A stretch of DNA of 50,546 bases from JBLHKS01 sp047620505 (GTDB taxonomy: Bacteria > Verrucomicrobiota > Verrucomicrobiia > Verrucomicrobiales > DEV007): assembly GCA_047620505.1 (NCBI GenBank), contig JBLHKS010000027.1, positions 1 through 50,546 on the forward strand, in the 5' to 3' direction. The notes under the pieces are model-generated. The model was not told the DNA's origin. It saw only the letters and a list, made by a program, of their open reading frames with translations, and searched no databases. Of the stretch, positions 33,617 to 42,551 are shown piece by piece. Both the position numbers and the translations under genes were made by a program. How positions within the stretch are numbered: the first letter of the stretch is position 1; each line of letters opens with the position of its first letter.

Positions 33617-34825
33617 TTAGCGCCAGGGCTCGCCGTGGGGCGAAGCGAGAAACTCTTCGAACCCCTCTACGCCCACCAATTCCCAGACGTAGTCGAAGTC
33701 ATCTTCAAGCCGCTTCAATGTCGCCGCCGTCCGCTCAAAGTCTTTGAGTCCAAGCACCGCCTCCAGAATCAGCATGTCGCCCTCATCGTTGTCAGGCTCG
33801 ATTTCCCGAAATTCTTCCCCGCGTCGCAGAACCTCCGCGAAATTCCCTTCGGCAAGGTAAATGTAGCCTGCGTAAGCGGCCAGAAACGGGTCGCCTCCGA
33901 CGCGCTTGTCCAAACGGCGCAAACGCTCCCGGCAATCCTCGTAGCGTTCGTCTACGAGTAGCGAATCGATCAGAAGCATGTCGAGCGCCGGATCTCTAGG
34001 GAAGTTTTCTTCGTATCGCTTGATTGCCTTTTGGTAAGTCGAGCCGACCTCAGAGGCATCTTCCAGCATCTGAGAAATTATGATCATCTGAAGAAGAACC
34101 ACTTTATGAGCCTGGACGGATTCGGGCATCTGTTTGAGAATGTCGAGCGCCTCTTGATGCTTGCCCTGAGCACGCAATTCGCGAACATTGCGCAACTTCG
34201 GCATGTGCTCTAGCATTTCGTTCTCGTCTCCCGTGAGCCGCTCCAGCACGGAGCTACCCTGAGACTTCAGCATCTGCAAAACCATATCCCGCATCGTTTG
34301 CGACTTCCTCCCACTCACAAATGAATGCATGTCGACGACCTTCCAATCCTCACGGGCCTCACTGAGTGCTTCGAGGTCAAATTCAATATAGTCGAAACCG
34401 CCTTCTTCAAGAACAAGGCGGAGCATCAACCTTGGCCCGCCGTTACCAGCTGTGACGCGGATCGGTTTCGTTTCTCCAGCCATAAATTGATCGACAATTC
34501 GAGGAAGGGTCTTTTTGACTCCTGATTTGAACCCGCCCATGAGATTTCGTCGATCTCTGGACGAAAATTCAATTCCTTCGATGCCGATTTCGACCATTGC
34601 CATGAGATCCAATCGGTCGGAAAGGAACTCGCGATCTCCGTCCGCGATCGCCTCGGACAAGCGATCACCGAAAGCCATCGCTGAAGCGCGATCGGACTCA
34701 GTCAGGTCGTAGTCTCGTTTTGGCGGCGTTTTGGAAACGTTCGCATTCGGACGTTCCGAGCATCCTGAGAAAAAAACAAGCGCAACACAGCAGAAAATAA
34801 TCGAGACAGACCCATTCGAATTCAT
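33617..34825 (-). CDS. TPR-type lipoprotein
   Basis: The product has 402 residues and lipobox F-S-G-C (Cys22). The N-terminal half (about 40-200) is helical, with residual beta strands around G-G-P-R-L-M-L-R-L-V-L, and resembles NTF2-like or unknown folds. The C-terminal half (about 215-395) shows TPR-like helix pairs such as L-R-A-Q-G-K-H-Q-E-A-L-D-I-L-K-Q-M-P and L-L-V-D-E-R-Y-E-D-C-R-E-R-L-R-R-L. Probably a periplasmic scaffold. It is just upstream of the PSCyt1 gene (54 bases) and may share its transcript. Confidence 0.8.
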   Translation of the reverse strand: MNSNGSVSIIFCCVALVFFSGCSERPNANVSKTPPKRDYDLTESDRASAMAFGDRLSEAIADGDREFLSDRLDLMAMVEIGIEGIEFSSRDRRNLMGGFKSGVKKTLPRIVDQFMAGETKPIRVTAGNGGPRLMLRLVLEEGGFDYIEFDLEALSEAREDWKVVDMHSFVSGRKSQTMRDMVLQMLKSQGSSVLERLTGDENEMLEHMPKLRNVRELRAQGKHQEALDILKQMPESVQAHKVVLLQMIIISQMLEDASEVGSTYQKAIKRYEENFPRDPALDMLLIDSLLVDERYEDCRERLRRLDKRVGGDPFLAAYAGYIYLAEGNFAEVLRRGEEFREIEPDNDEGDMLILEAVLGLKDFERTAATLKRLEDDFDYVWELVGVEGFEEFLASPHGEPWR

Positions 34826-34900
34826 CTGAACGGCTTATCATTGGGATCCTGATGAGACAAGACGAAAGTCTCCCAGGCCAGCAGCTGCTGAAGCCTGTTC

Positions 34901-36244
34901 TTACGGAAGCGCCACTTTGAAGAACTCTCGAAAAATCAATTCTGTCCCTGACGAAGTCAGAATCGCGATCTCAGCGAGGACCAGAAAGCGGCTTCGATCC
35001 CAATCTGAAATCAGAGCGCCGATCAGGAAAATCATGACGCTTGTGGTCAGCAAATACGGAAGGATTTCCGTCTGCAACGCGATCACCCACGCAAGCAGAA
35101 CTACGAAAGCGAGCGCGGCTGCGGAAATCCGTCTGGAGCTATCAGTCTGGGATTCCTTCGGCAATCGATCGGGCTTGGTGCGGTTAACGAAAACAATCAG
35201 ACCAAGGGCAACGACTAACAGACCGGAGATCAGCGGAAAATTCGGCAACTTGAGCTGGGCCCGAACGCTGAGCGGTTTCAGCATCGCAATGCGGCCGTCG
35301 ACCCAGGACTTCAACTCCTCTCCGCGAGTGAACTCCAGGCCGATCGACATTTCGCTTAGCTTCTCGCGAACTTTTTCGCTCTGCATCGCCGATTCCAAGG
35401 CTGAGGCGAGAGTGTCGATCACTCCCGGCGGCGTGTTCTTCGGCGCCCACCAATAATAAGCATTGCTTGAGGTGACTTCGATGCCCTCATCGAAGCAAGT
35501 CGAAACTCCAGGGAGCGCAGGATGCGGTTTGTCGGACAGGACCGCGAGCACGCGGATGTTCTGATCAGGTGGCGTTCCTTCGGCGGCTCGGAATTGGATG
35601 AACTCAGCTAACGAGAATATTCCAGCTTCGAGATGCCCGCCAATCAGGCTGCGATGCCGCGTTTGACCTCCTCCGGAATTGACAAGATTGAATCGCGCAC
35701 CAGGCAGAGCCGCTTCGAGCCGCATCGCAGTAAAGTGCGCCGGCGAACCCGGATTCGCGCCGAAGCGGATCGTTTTTGGCTTAGCTTTGGCTGCTTCAAG
35801 CAGCTCGCTAACGGTTTGAAATGTTGCGTCTTCGCGAACGAGAATCAGAAGCACGATCCCGCCGGTTTTCGCGATGGGTTCGAAGGCATCCGGCCCGAAA
35901 GCCGCGACGCCCGACATCTCGGCCGTTATGATCGATTCGTGGTGGCAGAGAATCCGATAGCCGTCGGGCCGCGCATCCTTCACATAGCGGCTGCCGATGG
36001 TTCCGCTGCCGCCTGGTCGATTGTGAATGACGAATGGCGAGGCCAGCAGCTGCTCATCGGCAACCGCCTGGCCTAACAGGCGCGCAAAAATATCCGAGCC
36101 GCCGCCAGCCGGGTAGGGGACCACGACGCTGATGGGCCTGTCAGGAAAAACTCCCGTCTCAACAGCGGAGGATCCCGAGACGAATCGCCAGACCAACAAA
36201 CCTGCGATTGCGCTGACGGCGAAAATATGAAAGGCCAACCTCAT
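34901..36244 (-). CDS. Fusion of TctC-type binding protein and TctB-type membrane subunit
   Basis: The 447-residue protein has an N-terminal membrane anchor or signal (about 3-22), then the Bug/TctC fold: P-I-S-V-V-V-P-Y-P-A-G-G-G-S-D-I-F-A-R, N-R-P-G-G-S-G-T-I-G, and D-G-Y-R-I-L. From about residue 325 the sequence turns into four membrane helices ending F-F-K-V-A-L-P, which is the TctB pattern. So the periplasmic binding protein and the small membrane subunit of a tripartite tricarboxylate transporter are one polypeptide. The gene overlaps tctA by 4 bases (ATGA). Substrates of the family are citrate-like carboxylates. Confidence 0.85.
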   Translation of the reverse strand: MRLAFHIFAVSAIAGLLVWRFVSGSSAVETGVFPDRPISVVVPYPAGGGSDIFARLLGQAVADEQLLASPFVIHNRPGGSGTIGSRYVKDARPDGYRILCHHESIITAEMSGVAAFGPDAFEPIAKTGGIVLLILVREDATFQTVSELLEAAKAKPKTIRFGANPGSPAHFTAMRLEAALPGARFNLVNSGGGQTRHRSLIGGHLEAGIFSLAEFIQFRAAEGTPPDQNIRVLAVLSDKPHPALPGVSTCFDEGIEVTSSNAYYWWAPKNTPPGVIDTLASALESAMQSEKVREKLSEMSIGLEFTRGEELKSWVDGRIAMLKPLSVRAQLKLPNFPLISGLLVVALGLIVFVNRTKPDRLPKESQTDSSRRISAAALAFVVLLAWVIALQTEILPYLLTTSVMIFLIGALISDWDRSRFLVLAEIAILTSSGTELIFREFFKVALP

Positions 36245-37728
36245 GCTGTCTCCTTTCGCTTTCGGATCCGGCTCCGCACAGGCGGCAAAACGAGTAGAAC
36301 GATGGCCACCAGCACGAACACCAACGAGATCGGTCGTGTGAAAATCGGAGACCAGTTTCCGTTAGTCGACATCAGGCCAGCGCTGAGATTTTCCTCGGCG
36401 ATCGGCCAGAGAACGAAGCCGATCACGAACGGTGCCAGCGGAATTTTCCGTGATTCAAGCAGGAGGCCGAGCAGGCCAAACCCGAGCATCACCCAGACAT
36501 CGAACATGCGGTTTGCGAGCGCGTAGGAGCCGATTACGCAGAATGTTAGAATCACGGGCAAGAGGAAAGCGCGAGGGATTGAGGCGAGCCGCGCGAGGTA
36601 GCGCATCGACCCTGACATCAGCAGAAACATAACGATGTTCGCGAGGAAAAGCGCGCCCATGATCGTGTAGACCATCTGAGGAGCTTCGGTAAACAGCCGA
36701 GGACCGGGTTGCAGCCCGTGGATCACCAAGGCACCTAACAAAACGGCCTCGACGACGCTCCCGGGGATTCCCATCGCGATCAGCGGAATCAGCGCGCCAC
36801 CGACGGTCGCGTTGTTGGCGGATTCGGCTGCGACGACACCAGGTTCGTGGCCTTCGCCGAATTTTTCCGGCGTGTCCGAGGAGCTTCGGGCAACCGCGTA
36901 AGCTGTGACCGAGCCGATGTTCGCGCCGATGCCCGGCAGAAGTCCGATCCAGGTTCCGATGACCGATGAGCGAACCATATTTGGGCCGTGTTCTCGGATA
37001 TCCGCGAGGCGCGGAAAGACGCGGCTTGATTTGAGCCGGACGCCTTCGGGAATCGACGTGTGCCCGATGAGTTCCCGCAAAATCTGGCTGATCGCGAACA
37101 TGCCGATCAAGACCGGCAGAAGCTGAAACCCGTCGTTTAGCTCGGTAAATCCGAACGTGAGCCGTGTTTGACCGGTTGCGGCGGAGATGCCGGGCATCGA
37201 GACGAGGATTCCGAGCACGCCCGCGAAGAGCGATTTCGAAAGCGACTTGCCGCCGATGCTCGCGATCAAAACGAGTGCCATCAGGACGAGTGAAAAATAT
37301 TCAAACGGCCCGAAACGCGTCGAGAAGTCCGCGATTGGCTTTGCTAGCAGAATCAGAAAAACCCATGAGATCATTCCGCCGGCAAACGATGCCATGATCC
37401 CGAGCGAAAGTGCGCGTTCAGGCCGACCTTTCTGCGCCATCGGGTAGCCGTCGAGAGTTGTCACGATCGAAGCCGGCGTGCCTGGCATGCGAAGCAGGGT
37501 CGCCGTGATCATCCCGCCGCTGATTGCGCCAACGTAGATCCCGATCAATAGAATCATCGAGTACTGCGGATCAGCGCCGTAGGTCAGCGGCAATGTCAGG
37601 GCGATCAGCATCGTCCCCGTCAGCCCCGGAATCGCACCCACGAAGATGCCGAGCGTGGTGCCCAGGATTAAGAGCCCCAGTCCGATAGGCGAGCAGAGTT
37701 GGGCAACAGCCTCTTGAAGTCCAGCCAT
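36241..37728 (-). CDS. tctA: Tripartite tricarboxylate transporter, large permease TctA
   Basis: The 495-residue protein has about 11-12 membrane helices. Family motifs are G-A-I-P-G-L-T-G-T-M near residue 33, G-I-Y-V-G-A-I-S-G-G, R-M-P-G-T-P-A-S-I-V-T-T-L-D-G-Y, and near the middle G-L-L-P-G-I-G-A-N-I-G-S. It is the channel-forming subunit, taking up carboxylates with a cation gradient. Its stop overlaps the start of the TctC-TctB fusion, and the PQQ-propeller gene ends 3 bases upstream of its ATG, so all three are probably co-transcribed. Confidence 0.93.
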   Translation of the reverse strand: MAGLQEAVAQLCSPIGLGLLILGTTLGIFVGAIPGLTGTMLIALTLPLTYGADPQYSMILLIGIYVGAISGGMITATLLRMPGTPASIVTTLDGYPMAQKGRPERALSLGIMASFAGGMISWVFLILLAKPIADFSTRFGPFEYFSLVLMALVLIASIGGKSLSKSLFAGVLGILVSMPGISAATGQTRLTFGFTELNDGFQLLPVLIGMFAISQILRELIGHTSIPEGVRLKSSRVFPRLADIREHGPNMVRSSVIGTWIGLLPGIGANIGSVTAYAVARSSSDTPEKFGEGHEPGVVAAESANNATVGGALIPLIAMGIPGSVVEAVLLGALVIHGLQPGPRLFTEAPQMVYTIMGALFLANIVMFLLMSGSMRYLARLASIPRAFLLPVILTFCVIGSYALANRMFDVWVMLGFGLLGLLLESRKIPLAPFVIGFVLWPIAEENLSAGLMSTNGNWSPIFTRPISLVFVLVAIVLLVLPPVRSRIRKRKETA

Positions 37729-37731
37729 TGT

Positions 37732-39309
37732 CTATTTTGACCCGATGCAAATGATCTCACGCATCGTATGAGCATAGAGCCGGTCATTCGCGAATGACAA
37801 CGACGCCAGTGTCCAGGTTTCGCCGCCCTTGCCGAGATCGTTCACAGCAATCAAGGCTTCCGGGCTTAACGTCTCGGCTTCGGCGTCGATCACGTAGACC
37901 GTTCCGCTCACAACCGGAAACAAAAGGTAGCGCCCAACTTGAATCGGGCTCGCTGCCGAAATGTGGCCCCAGCCAGTTCCGCTATGGCCTTTGTCGCCGA
38001 CCGCGAAGCCGCGAGCGTTCAGAGGGCTATTATCTTTGCTGCCTTTTCCCCAGAGTGGTTCGTCTTGTTTTCGGTCTTCCGCGCTTGCGATCAGCTGAGC
38101 CGGAAGCTCCAGATATTCAACGACACCGGTTTCGATGTGAACTCGGCCGAGGTAATGCACGTTGTGAGAGAGAAACCAATGCCAGTCGTTGGCTACTAGA
38201 TTGGCTTGATTTGTATTCGGGTGGGATTTTCCAGCCTTGATGGACGCGCTTTCCTCGAAAACCCAGCCATCGCCGTCAGGTTTGCGCTTCCAGATTCGAG
38301 CGTTCTGGTAGAGCGGTTGCTGGCGGAGCAATTCGCCGTTTGACGCATCAAAAACCAGATGCTTGCCTTGGCTGAAGCCGAAAGCGTAGCGCTCGTTCCA
38401 ATGGCAGGCGAACGACGGATCGTAGCGCTCAAGCTCGGTGCTCCAGAGCGTTTTCCCTTCTTCGCCAGGTGCAAGGCTCGTCAGGCTGTGGCCGTAAGGC
38501 TTTTCTAGAACGCCGTGCGGCCCCCCGCGAGCGTGAGAGATTGCCCAGCTTCCGTTGGCGCGTTGTCCGATCACGGGCGTGTTGTGAATCGACGTTCCGA
38601 CTTCTTCGCGCCAGAGGACGTCGCCGGTCCGTTTATCGAGTCCATGAATGTAGGTCCAGACTTCTCTTTCATCGACGCCGTCCGGAACATTCGTTTCGCT
38701 GCTTTTCACGCCCGGGGCTGCCCACTTCTGGATCTTCGAGCCAGCCTCTTTGTTGGCGACTTCTACATATATAATTGAATTGCCAGCTAAAAACGGCTCG
38801 GCTTGGCGGTTGTTATGTTTGAAGCGCGGTTTCCATTCTCGAAGCCAGATTTCTTTCCCACTGTAATCGTAACAGCCTATCGAACCGCAGCGATTGAAGA
38901 ACCAGACGTGCTCTCCGTCGGTGATCGGCGCAAAAACGGTTCCATCTGAGAAGCCGCCTGCTAATGATATAAACGAGGTTCCGGGCAGCGTGACTTGCCA
39001 AAGGATTTCGCCAGAATCGGCATCGAGACAGAATCCGATGATGTCGGTCACTCCGTTTTTATCCTTTTCGCGTTCGATAGGGACGTGGGACGTGGTGAAA
39101 ATTCGGTTGCCGAAGACGGTCACGCCGCTCATTCCGGCTTCAGGCATCGGCGTCCGCCAAACGATGTTTTCATCTCGGAGAGCACTCCATTCCGTCGGCG
39201 GATCGCCCTGAATTCGCCAGTCGCCATTCGGGCCAGCGGGTTGTGGCCAGTTTTCAGCGACGGCGTGAGTCGCAAAGATGAAGGAGAAAAAGAAAACGAT
39301 TCGATTCAT
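37732..39309 (-). CDS. Secreted PQQ-type beta-propeller protein
   Basis: The 525-residue protein has a signal peptide (A-V-A-E) and begins N-W-P-Q-P-A-G-P-N-G-D-W. Repeated blades contain D-A-D-S-G-E-I-L-W-Q, D-K-R-T-G-D-V-L-W and D-A-S-N-G-E-L, the PQQ-like/BamB-type Trp-docking repeats. Similar proteins in Verrucomicrobiota and Planctomycetota are periplasmic and mostly uncharacterised; a true quinoprotein dehydrogenase site is not evident. The gene is in a tight run with the Tct transporter downstream (3 bases) and a sialidase upstream of its signal (21 bases after the sialidase stop). Confidence 0.88.
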   Translation of the reverse strand: MNRIVFFFSFIFATHAVAENWPQPAGPNGDWRIQGDPPTEWSALRDENIVWRTPMPEAGMSGVTVFGNRIFTTSHVPIEREKDKNGVTDIIGFCLDADSGEILWQVTLPGTSFISLAGGFSDGTVFAPITDGEHVWFFNRCGSIGCYDYSGKEIWLREWKPRFKHNNRQAEPFLAGNSIIYVEVANKEAGSKIQKWAAPGVKSSETNVPDGVDEREVWTYIHGLDKRTGDVLWREEVGTSIHNTPVIGQRANGSWAISHARGGPHGVLEKPYGHSLTSLAPGEEGKTLWSTELERYDPSFACHWNERYAFGFSQGKHLVFDASNGELLRQQPLYQNARIWKRKPDGDGWVFEESASIKAGKSHPNTNQANLVANDWHWFLSHNVHYLGRVHIETGVVEYLELPAQLIASAEDRKQDEPLWGKGSKDNSPLNARGFAVGDKGHSGTGWGHISAASPIQVGRYLLFPVVSGTVYVIDAEAETLSPEALIAVNDLGKGGETWTLASLSFANDRLYAHTMREIICIGSK

Positions 39310-39330
39310 AAGATAATAGAAACTGGCGAA

Positions 39331-40533
39331 TCAATTCTTAAGCCAATCTATAGAGAATGCTGCAAAACTGATTTGGCCGTAGTTGTTGCGCTCGTAAACA
39401 ATTCCGCAACGTCCATCGGGCAGATTCGTCATGCACGAATACGCGGCTGAGCCTGTTTCCAGCACTTTGCTCGCTGACCAGGTTCGGCCTTCGTCATCGC
39501 TGAGCCGGACTTTGAGATTCGAACGACCGCTTCCGCCCGGGTTCGCGAAGAGCAGGACGCTTGGCTCGAATGAAACTCGATACAAACTCGCCTGGCAGGG
39601 TGGTTCAGGCAGGGCCGGGTCCATCGCCTCTGCGCTCCAGGTTTCGCCGCCGTCGAAACTCCGGGCGGCGAGACGGTTGCCGGATTTTTCCGGAAAACCG
39701 CCACGACCCCAGTGATTTCTCATGTTGATGAGCAGCCCGGGCTTGCCGTCCTCGATGATCTCCGCGACCTGGCATTCATTCGTGAAATCGCCGCAGACGC
39801 CGCCGAGCTTCCAAGTTTTGCCGTGGTCATCGCTGATGATGACGTGGGACCAGCTCGGTTCCCGCTTGTTGAACGAGCGCCGGAAGTTTGCTGGCAAGAC
39901 GAGCCGGCCGGCGTGCTCGCCATGCTGGATTTGAATTCCGATTCCTGGACCAAACGCGTAGTGGCCCCAGTCGGGCTCCTTGATCGAATTGGTGATTTCG
40001 ATCGGTTCAGACCAACTCGCGCCGCTATCGTCGCTCTTGAACAGCACGAGGGTCCCGCCCGCGCGCGCGCCGTTTTCAAGCAGGTGATCCCGATTCACCG
40101 CGAGCCAGATCACGCCAGTCTCGCGATCGACGACTGGGGTTGGGTTTCCGTATTTGATCTCCGCCTCGCCGCCTTCTTCGTATATCAGTTCCTGAGGTAG
40201 CCAAGTCTTGCCGAGATCGCGGCTTCGCTTTTGGAGCAGATCGATGTCGCCATCGTCAGAGCGGTTGATTTTCCGGGCCTCACAGAACACCAGGAGATCG
40301 CCGTTGGGCGCGGTGATCAAAGCTGGAATCCGATACGAATGGTAGCCGTTCTCGCCGCTGACGAAGACGTCAACTCGCTCGGGAGTCGGTGCGTCCTCGG
40401 CGCTGGCGGTGGCGAGGAACAACCCCAACAGAATTGTTATCCCGATCGAAGCCCAGCGACCTCCAAGGCCTCGCCGAACGCAGGGCTGTTCGTGGGGTCC
40501 TTCGACTCCGCTGCTCTGCGCTCGGGATGACAT
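39331..40533 (-). CDS. Exported sialidase (neuraminidase)
   Basis: About 400 residues, with the sialidase Y-R-I-P arginine motif (Y-H-S-Y-R-I-P-A-L) and at least five Asp-boxes: S-R-D-L-G-K-T-W, S-D-D-S-G-A-S-W, S-D-D-H-G-K-T-W, S-F-D-G-G-E-T-W and S-D-D-E-G-R-T-W. It should release sialic acid from glycans outside the cytoplasm. The signal peptide core I-T-I-L-L-G-L-F-L-A-T-A-S-A is good, but the first 28 residues before it are Arg/Gly/Pro-rich and come from a repeat-like DNA stretch (40494-40532). The true start is therefore uncertain; ATG 40533 lies inside that stretch. Confidence 0.9.
   Translation of the reverse strand: MSSRAQSSGVEGPHEQPCVRRGLGGRWASIGITILLGLFLATASAEDAPTPERVDVFVSGENGYHSYRIPALITAPNGDLLVFCEARKINRSDDGDIDLLQKRSRDLGKTWLPQELIYEEGGEAEIKYGNPTPVVDRETGVIWLAVNRDHLLENGARAGGTLVLFKSDDSGASWSEPIEITNSIKEPDWGHYAFGPGIGIQIQHGEHAGRLVLPANFRRSFNKREPSWSHVIISDDHGKTWKLGGVCGDFTNECQVAEIIEDGKPGLLINMRNHWGRGGFPEKSGNRLAARSFDGGETWSAEAMDPALPEPPCQASLYRVSFEPSVLLFANPGGSGRSNLKVRLSDDEGRTWSASKVLETGSAAYSCMTNLPDGRCGIVYERNNYGQISFAAFSIDWLKN
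40494..40532. repeat. Possible dispersed intergenic repeat at the sialidase start
   Basis: This 39-base stretch reads GGGGTCCTTCGACTCCGC followed by TGCTCTGCGCTCGGGATGACA. It resembles a repeat of the form GGTCCTTCGAC...CGGGATGACA that I recall from the intergenic DNA of many bacteria. No second copy lies in this window, so the identification is from memory only. It provides the annotated start codon of the sialidase gene, which suggests that insertion altered the 5' end of that gene. Confidence 0.4.
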
Positions 40534-40546
40534 TTGGGTATTGACT

Positions 40547-41908
40547 TTAACCCAGGCTCCAGCCATCGCGGTACTCACGAGAGATGAATTTTTCCGCCTC
40601 GGGCGCATTTGGGATTTTGAGATTCTTCGTGTCCCATTCCAGCTTCTTCCCAGCGCGATAGGCGACGTTTCCAAGGTGATTCGCCTCCGTCAGCGGGCCG
40701 GCGTAGCCGAAGTGACAAGTTGTTGGATCGCCGGTTTTGCAGGCGTGGATCCACTCTTCGTGATGGCCGAGCGATTTGGGAATCCACGGCTCCGGCTTAT
40801 CAAATTCTTTGCCTTCTGGCAGCAACGCGTAGTTGCCGTAGCCCGCTACGAGCATTCCTTTGCTGCCGATGAAGAGGGCACCGTCGCCAAATTTTTTGAC
40901 CGCTGGATTGTCGTGCCAGATCTTTGGTTTTTCGGTTCCCTGGTGCCATGTCAGGCTCACTGGCGGCATGTCGCCTCGAGGGCCGTATTCGTACTTTGCC
41001 CACATCGAAGCTGGAGCGATTTCATCGTGCGCAGGAGGTCCGCCAGCTTCGATCGTCAGTGGCGCGTCGAGGTTCAGCGCCCAGAACGGCAGGTCGTTTC
41101 GGTGGCTGCCGAGATCGCTCATCGTGCCGTTGCCGAAATCCCACCAGCGATACCATTTCGGTCCTGGAAAGTAGATGTTGTTGAATGGCCGGTAAGGCGC
41201 GGGCCCGATCCACTTGTCCCAATCGAGGTGAGCCGGAACCGGGTGCTCTTCGGTCGGCCGCTCCTGAGTTGAGACGATGTCTTTGTTCGCTTTCGCGTCT
41301 TCCGGCGATTGCCAACCCCAAGCGCGCGAAACCCAGACATGGCACTCGGTCACATCGCCGATCGCGCCTGACTGAACCAGTTCGACCACTCGACGATAAT
41401 TTTCGCCCGCGTGAATCTGCGTTCCCATCTGCGTCGCCACGCCGTTGAGCCCGCCAGCGGCTTCCCAAGCCTTGAGGACTTCGCGAGATTCGAACACATC
41501 GCGCGTGAGCGGTTTTTCGCAGTAGACGTGTTTCTTAGCACGAAGGGCTGGCAGGAGCGCGAACGCATGGGTGTGCTCTGGCGTGCTGACGACGACCGCG
41601 TCGAGCTTTTCGATCATCTCCGCGTAGAGATCGCGGTAGTCGACGAAAGTCTTCGCTTCCGGCTTCTTCGCTGCGGCGGAATCGAGGTTGTTTTTGTTCA
41701 CGTCGCAGAGCGCGACGATCGTCTCGTTCTGGACCTTGCTGAAGTTCGAACCGCCACGTCCGCCAACGCCGATGACTCCGACCTGGAGTTTCGAGTTCGG
41801 CGATTGGCAGTGGGTGATTGCGGGAAATCCAATGGCGCTCGCTCCAGCAGCTGCTGAGGCGGCGGCTCCAATGAATCGACGGCGAGATTGGTTTTGGGGT
41901 TTCGTCAT
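40547..41908 (-). CDS. Tat-exported Gfo/Idh/MocA-family oxidoreductase
   Basis: The 453-residue protein has a twin-arginine signal S-R-R-R-F-I-G-A near residue 8 and a long Ala-rich hydrophobic stretch. The Rossmann motif V-G-V-I-G-V-G-G-R-G-G-S and the conserved E-K-P-L-T are present. The C-terminal part matches the long secreted Gfo/Idh subfamily (D-L-G-S-H, P-P-V-S-L-T-W-H), common in Planctomycetota and Verrucomicrobiota. Tat export implies that it folds with bound NAD(P) before crossing the membrane. Likely a sugar oxidoreductase; substrate unknown. The sialidase gene starts 14 bases after its stop. Confidence 0.93.
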   Translation of the reverse strand: MTKPQNQSRRRFIGAAASAAAGASAIGFPAITHCQSPNSKLQVGVIGVGGRGGSNFSKVQNETIVALCDVNKNNLDSAAAKKPEAKTFVDYRDLYAEMIEKLDAVVVSTPEHTHAFALLPALRAKKHVYCEKPLTRDVFESREVLKAWEAAGGLNGVATQMGTQIHAGENYRRVVELVQSGAIGDVTECHVWVSRAWGWQSPEDAKANKDIVSTQERPTEEHPVPAHLDWDKWIGPAPYRPFNNIYFPGPKWYRWWDFGNGTMSDLGSHRNDLPFWALNLDAPLTIEAGGPPAHDEIAPASMWAKYEYGPRGDMPPVSLTWHQGTEKPKIWHDNPAVKKFGDGALFIGSKGMLVAGYGNYALLPEGKEFDKPEPWIPKSLGHHEEWIHACKTGDPTTCHFGYAGPLTEANHLGNVAYRAGKKLEWDTKNLKIPNAPEAEKFISREYRDGWSLG

Positions 41909-41987
41909 GCGCCCACGCTACGAAACGAATCGCTTGTCGCGCAAGCGCCGTTTTGCGGAAGTGGAAATCGTGCTATGCTTGAGGACG

Positions 41988-42548
41988 ATGAACGCGGCAC
42001 TTGATATTAGAAAAGACGAATTTATCTCATTTGAGGACTACCTCGTAGGCGAGGAAGAGGCCGAGGAACGCCACGAATATTGCAATGGCGATGTCGAGAT
42101 GATGGCCGGGGCCAGCGACAACCACGAGCTTGTGGCGGGCAACATCTTCGCCGCGATTCACGGGCACTTCCGAGGAAAGGGTTGCCGGGTTTACAAGGGA
42201 GACATGAAGCTGCGATTCAAAACTCCGTTGGTCGATCTGGGCTACTATCCGGATTTGATGGTCGTCTGCGATCCCAAGGACGATCAAACGCATTACAAAG
42301 AGCGGCCCAAGCTGATTATCGAAGTCATGAGCCGCATGCAATCGGATCTGGCGGAGAAGCTCTTCATCTACCAGCAGATTGAAAGCGTCGAAGAATACCT
42401 CGTGCTCGACCAGTCGCCCGAAGAGCCAAAAGCGTGGCTCTACGGACGGGGTCAGGAATGGAAAATCAAAGCGCCAATAACTGGCGGCTCGATCGATCTG
42501 GCCTCGATCGATTTTTCATTCGACCTGGCAGACCTTTACGTCGCCTGA
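41988..42548 (+). CDS. Uma2-family (DUF820) putative endonuclease
   Basis: The 186-residue protein starts at ATG 41988, preceded by GAGGA at a good spacing. Motifs: F-I-S-F-E-D-Y-L...A-E-E-R-H-E-Y-C-N-G-D-V, N-H-E-L-V-A-G-N-I, then Y-P-D-L-M-V-V-C-D and K-L-I-I-E-V-M-S, the acidic PD-(D/E)XK residues, and V-E-E-Y-L-V-L-D. It is the third Uma2 protein of the window, different in sequence from the other two. It converges on the double-DUF1080 gene with only 3 bases between the stops. Confidence 0.9.
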   Translation: MNAALDIRKDEFISFEDYLVGEEEAEERHEYCNGDVEMMAGASDNHELVAGNIFAAIHGHFRGKGCRVYKGDMKLRFKTPLVDLGYYPDLMVVCDPKDDQTHYKERPKLIIEVMSRMQSDLAEKLFIYQQIESVEEYLVLDQSPEEPKAWLYGRGQEWKIKAPITGGSIDLASIDFSFDLADLYVA

Positions 42549-42551
42549 GTC

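Noticed and set aside
36055..41845. A 5.8 kb stretch without the AGCAGCTGCT palindrome
   Set aside because: With a mean spacing of about 1.6 kb, one gap of this size among 31 is not surprising. It is not evidence of foreign DNA by itself.
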